From Choristoneura fumiferana (taxonomy: Eukaryota > Arthropoda > Insecta > Lepidoptera > Tortricidae): a stretch of DNA of 64,000 nt. The DNA lies in assembly GCF_025370935.1 (NCBI RefSeq), contig NC_133486.1, positions 6,688,359-6,752,358 of the forward strand, written 5' to 3'. Shown here one piece after another: positions 63,737-64,000 of the stretch. A model generated the notes under the pieces. It did not search any database. It saw only the letters and a list, made by a program, of their open reading frames with translations, and had not been told where the DNA came from. Position 1 is the first letter of the stretch; every line of letters starts with the position of its first letter. The position numbers and the translations under genes are program-made.

Positions 63737-64000
63737 AATTATCTAACTGACGGACTAAACAGTTTTTTTTGGCGTCGTTAAAGAATTAACAGATAAATTT
63801 GTTCCATTTTCCGTCCCCAAATTATCTATAGCGTTGTTGGACATACGATATCCAAGCTCTTCAATCGTAGAAACTTACCGAGAGCAAAACTATGAATTTC
63901 ATTATGTGACAAATCGATGTTTTTGACGTTAAATAAATCGTATAACAACGTATTAATGCTCGTTATTGCTGAATTTGTTACTGATATTGAGGTAATGTAG
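63737..64000. other. AT-rich sequence to the window edge
   Basis: No exon was recognised. The remaining msps C-terminal exons, if any, would lie beyond this point. Confidence 0.4.

Overview
The window is nuclear DNA of an insect, most likely a moth or butterfly. The protein-coding genes are split by short phase-consistent introns with GT-AG ends. The introns and spacers are packed with repeat types that I associate with Lepidoptera: short Helitrons ending in a hairpin plus CTAG, tRNA-derived SINEs, foldback MITEs, maT and Tc1 elements, a BEL/Pao retrotransposon and a piggyBac-like element. No plasmid, phage or bacterial signal was seen. Assignments to families come from memory of the families, not from searches.

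Layout. (1) 208-693, plus strand: a FAM32A-like gene in two exons, broken by two apparent one-base losses in A-rich runs. (2) 2283-6520, minus strand: an intact nine-exon gene for a 614-residue secreted, cysteine-rich protein with a hydrophobic C-terminal tail. (3) 7-14 kb: foldback MITEs and a Tc1-like transposon with double terminal repeats, inserted into an older AGGGTTCCG-ended repeat. (4) 15.6-24.4 kb: a dead BEL/Pao retrotransposon on the minus strand. Its 3' LTR is split by a 3.9-kb DNA transposon, which itself holds a Helitron with a further element inside it, and its pol is joined to a maT mariner fragment. (5) 14147-31691, minus strand: a five-exon, 201-codon reading frame that carries pieces of a THAP zinc finger in more than one frame. 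(6) About 31936 to beyond 63000, plus strand: the microtubule polymerase gene mini spindles (msps, the XMAP215/CKAP5 family), with about 24 recognisable exons from the second half of TOG2 through TOG3, TOG4, TOG5 and the start of the C-terminal region. TOG1 and the first half of TOG2 are missing and probably lie in the 100-N assembly gap at 32236-32335. (7) 38709-41160, inside an msps intron and in the same orientation: an apparently intact, spliced piggyBac-like transposase of 672 residues.

How the genes relate. The 201-codon gene and msps are head to head, about 245 bases apart, and could share a promoter. FAM32A and the 614-residue gene converge tail to tail. No pathway links these genes. 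FAM32A-like proteins are nuclear, msps acts at microtubule plus ends and centrosomes, and the 614-residue protein should be extracellular or on the cell surface.

The main points for a second look are: four single-base breaks in conserved genes, three in plain homopolymers and one in a purine-rich A/G tract; the hidden TOG1 region; the out-of-frame THAP gene; the intact intronic piggyBac gene; the four-level nest of transposons in the BEL LTR; and a foldback MITE that ends three bases before an msps splice-acceptor AG, with the same MITE family flanking a duplicated segment at the 3' end of the gene.
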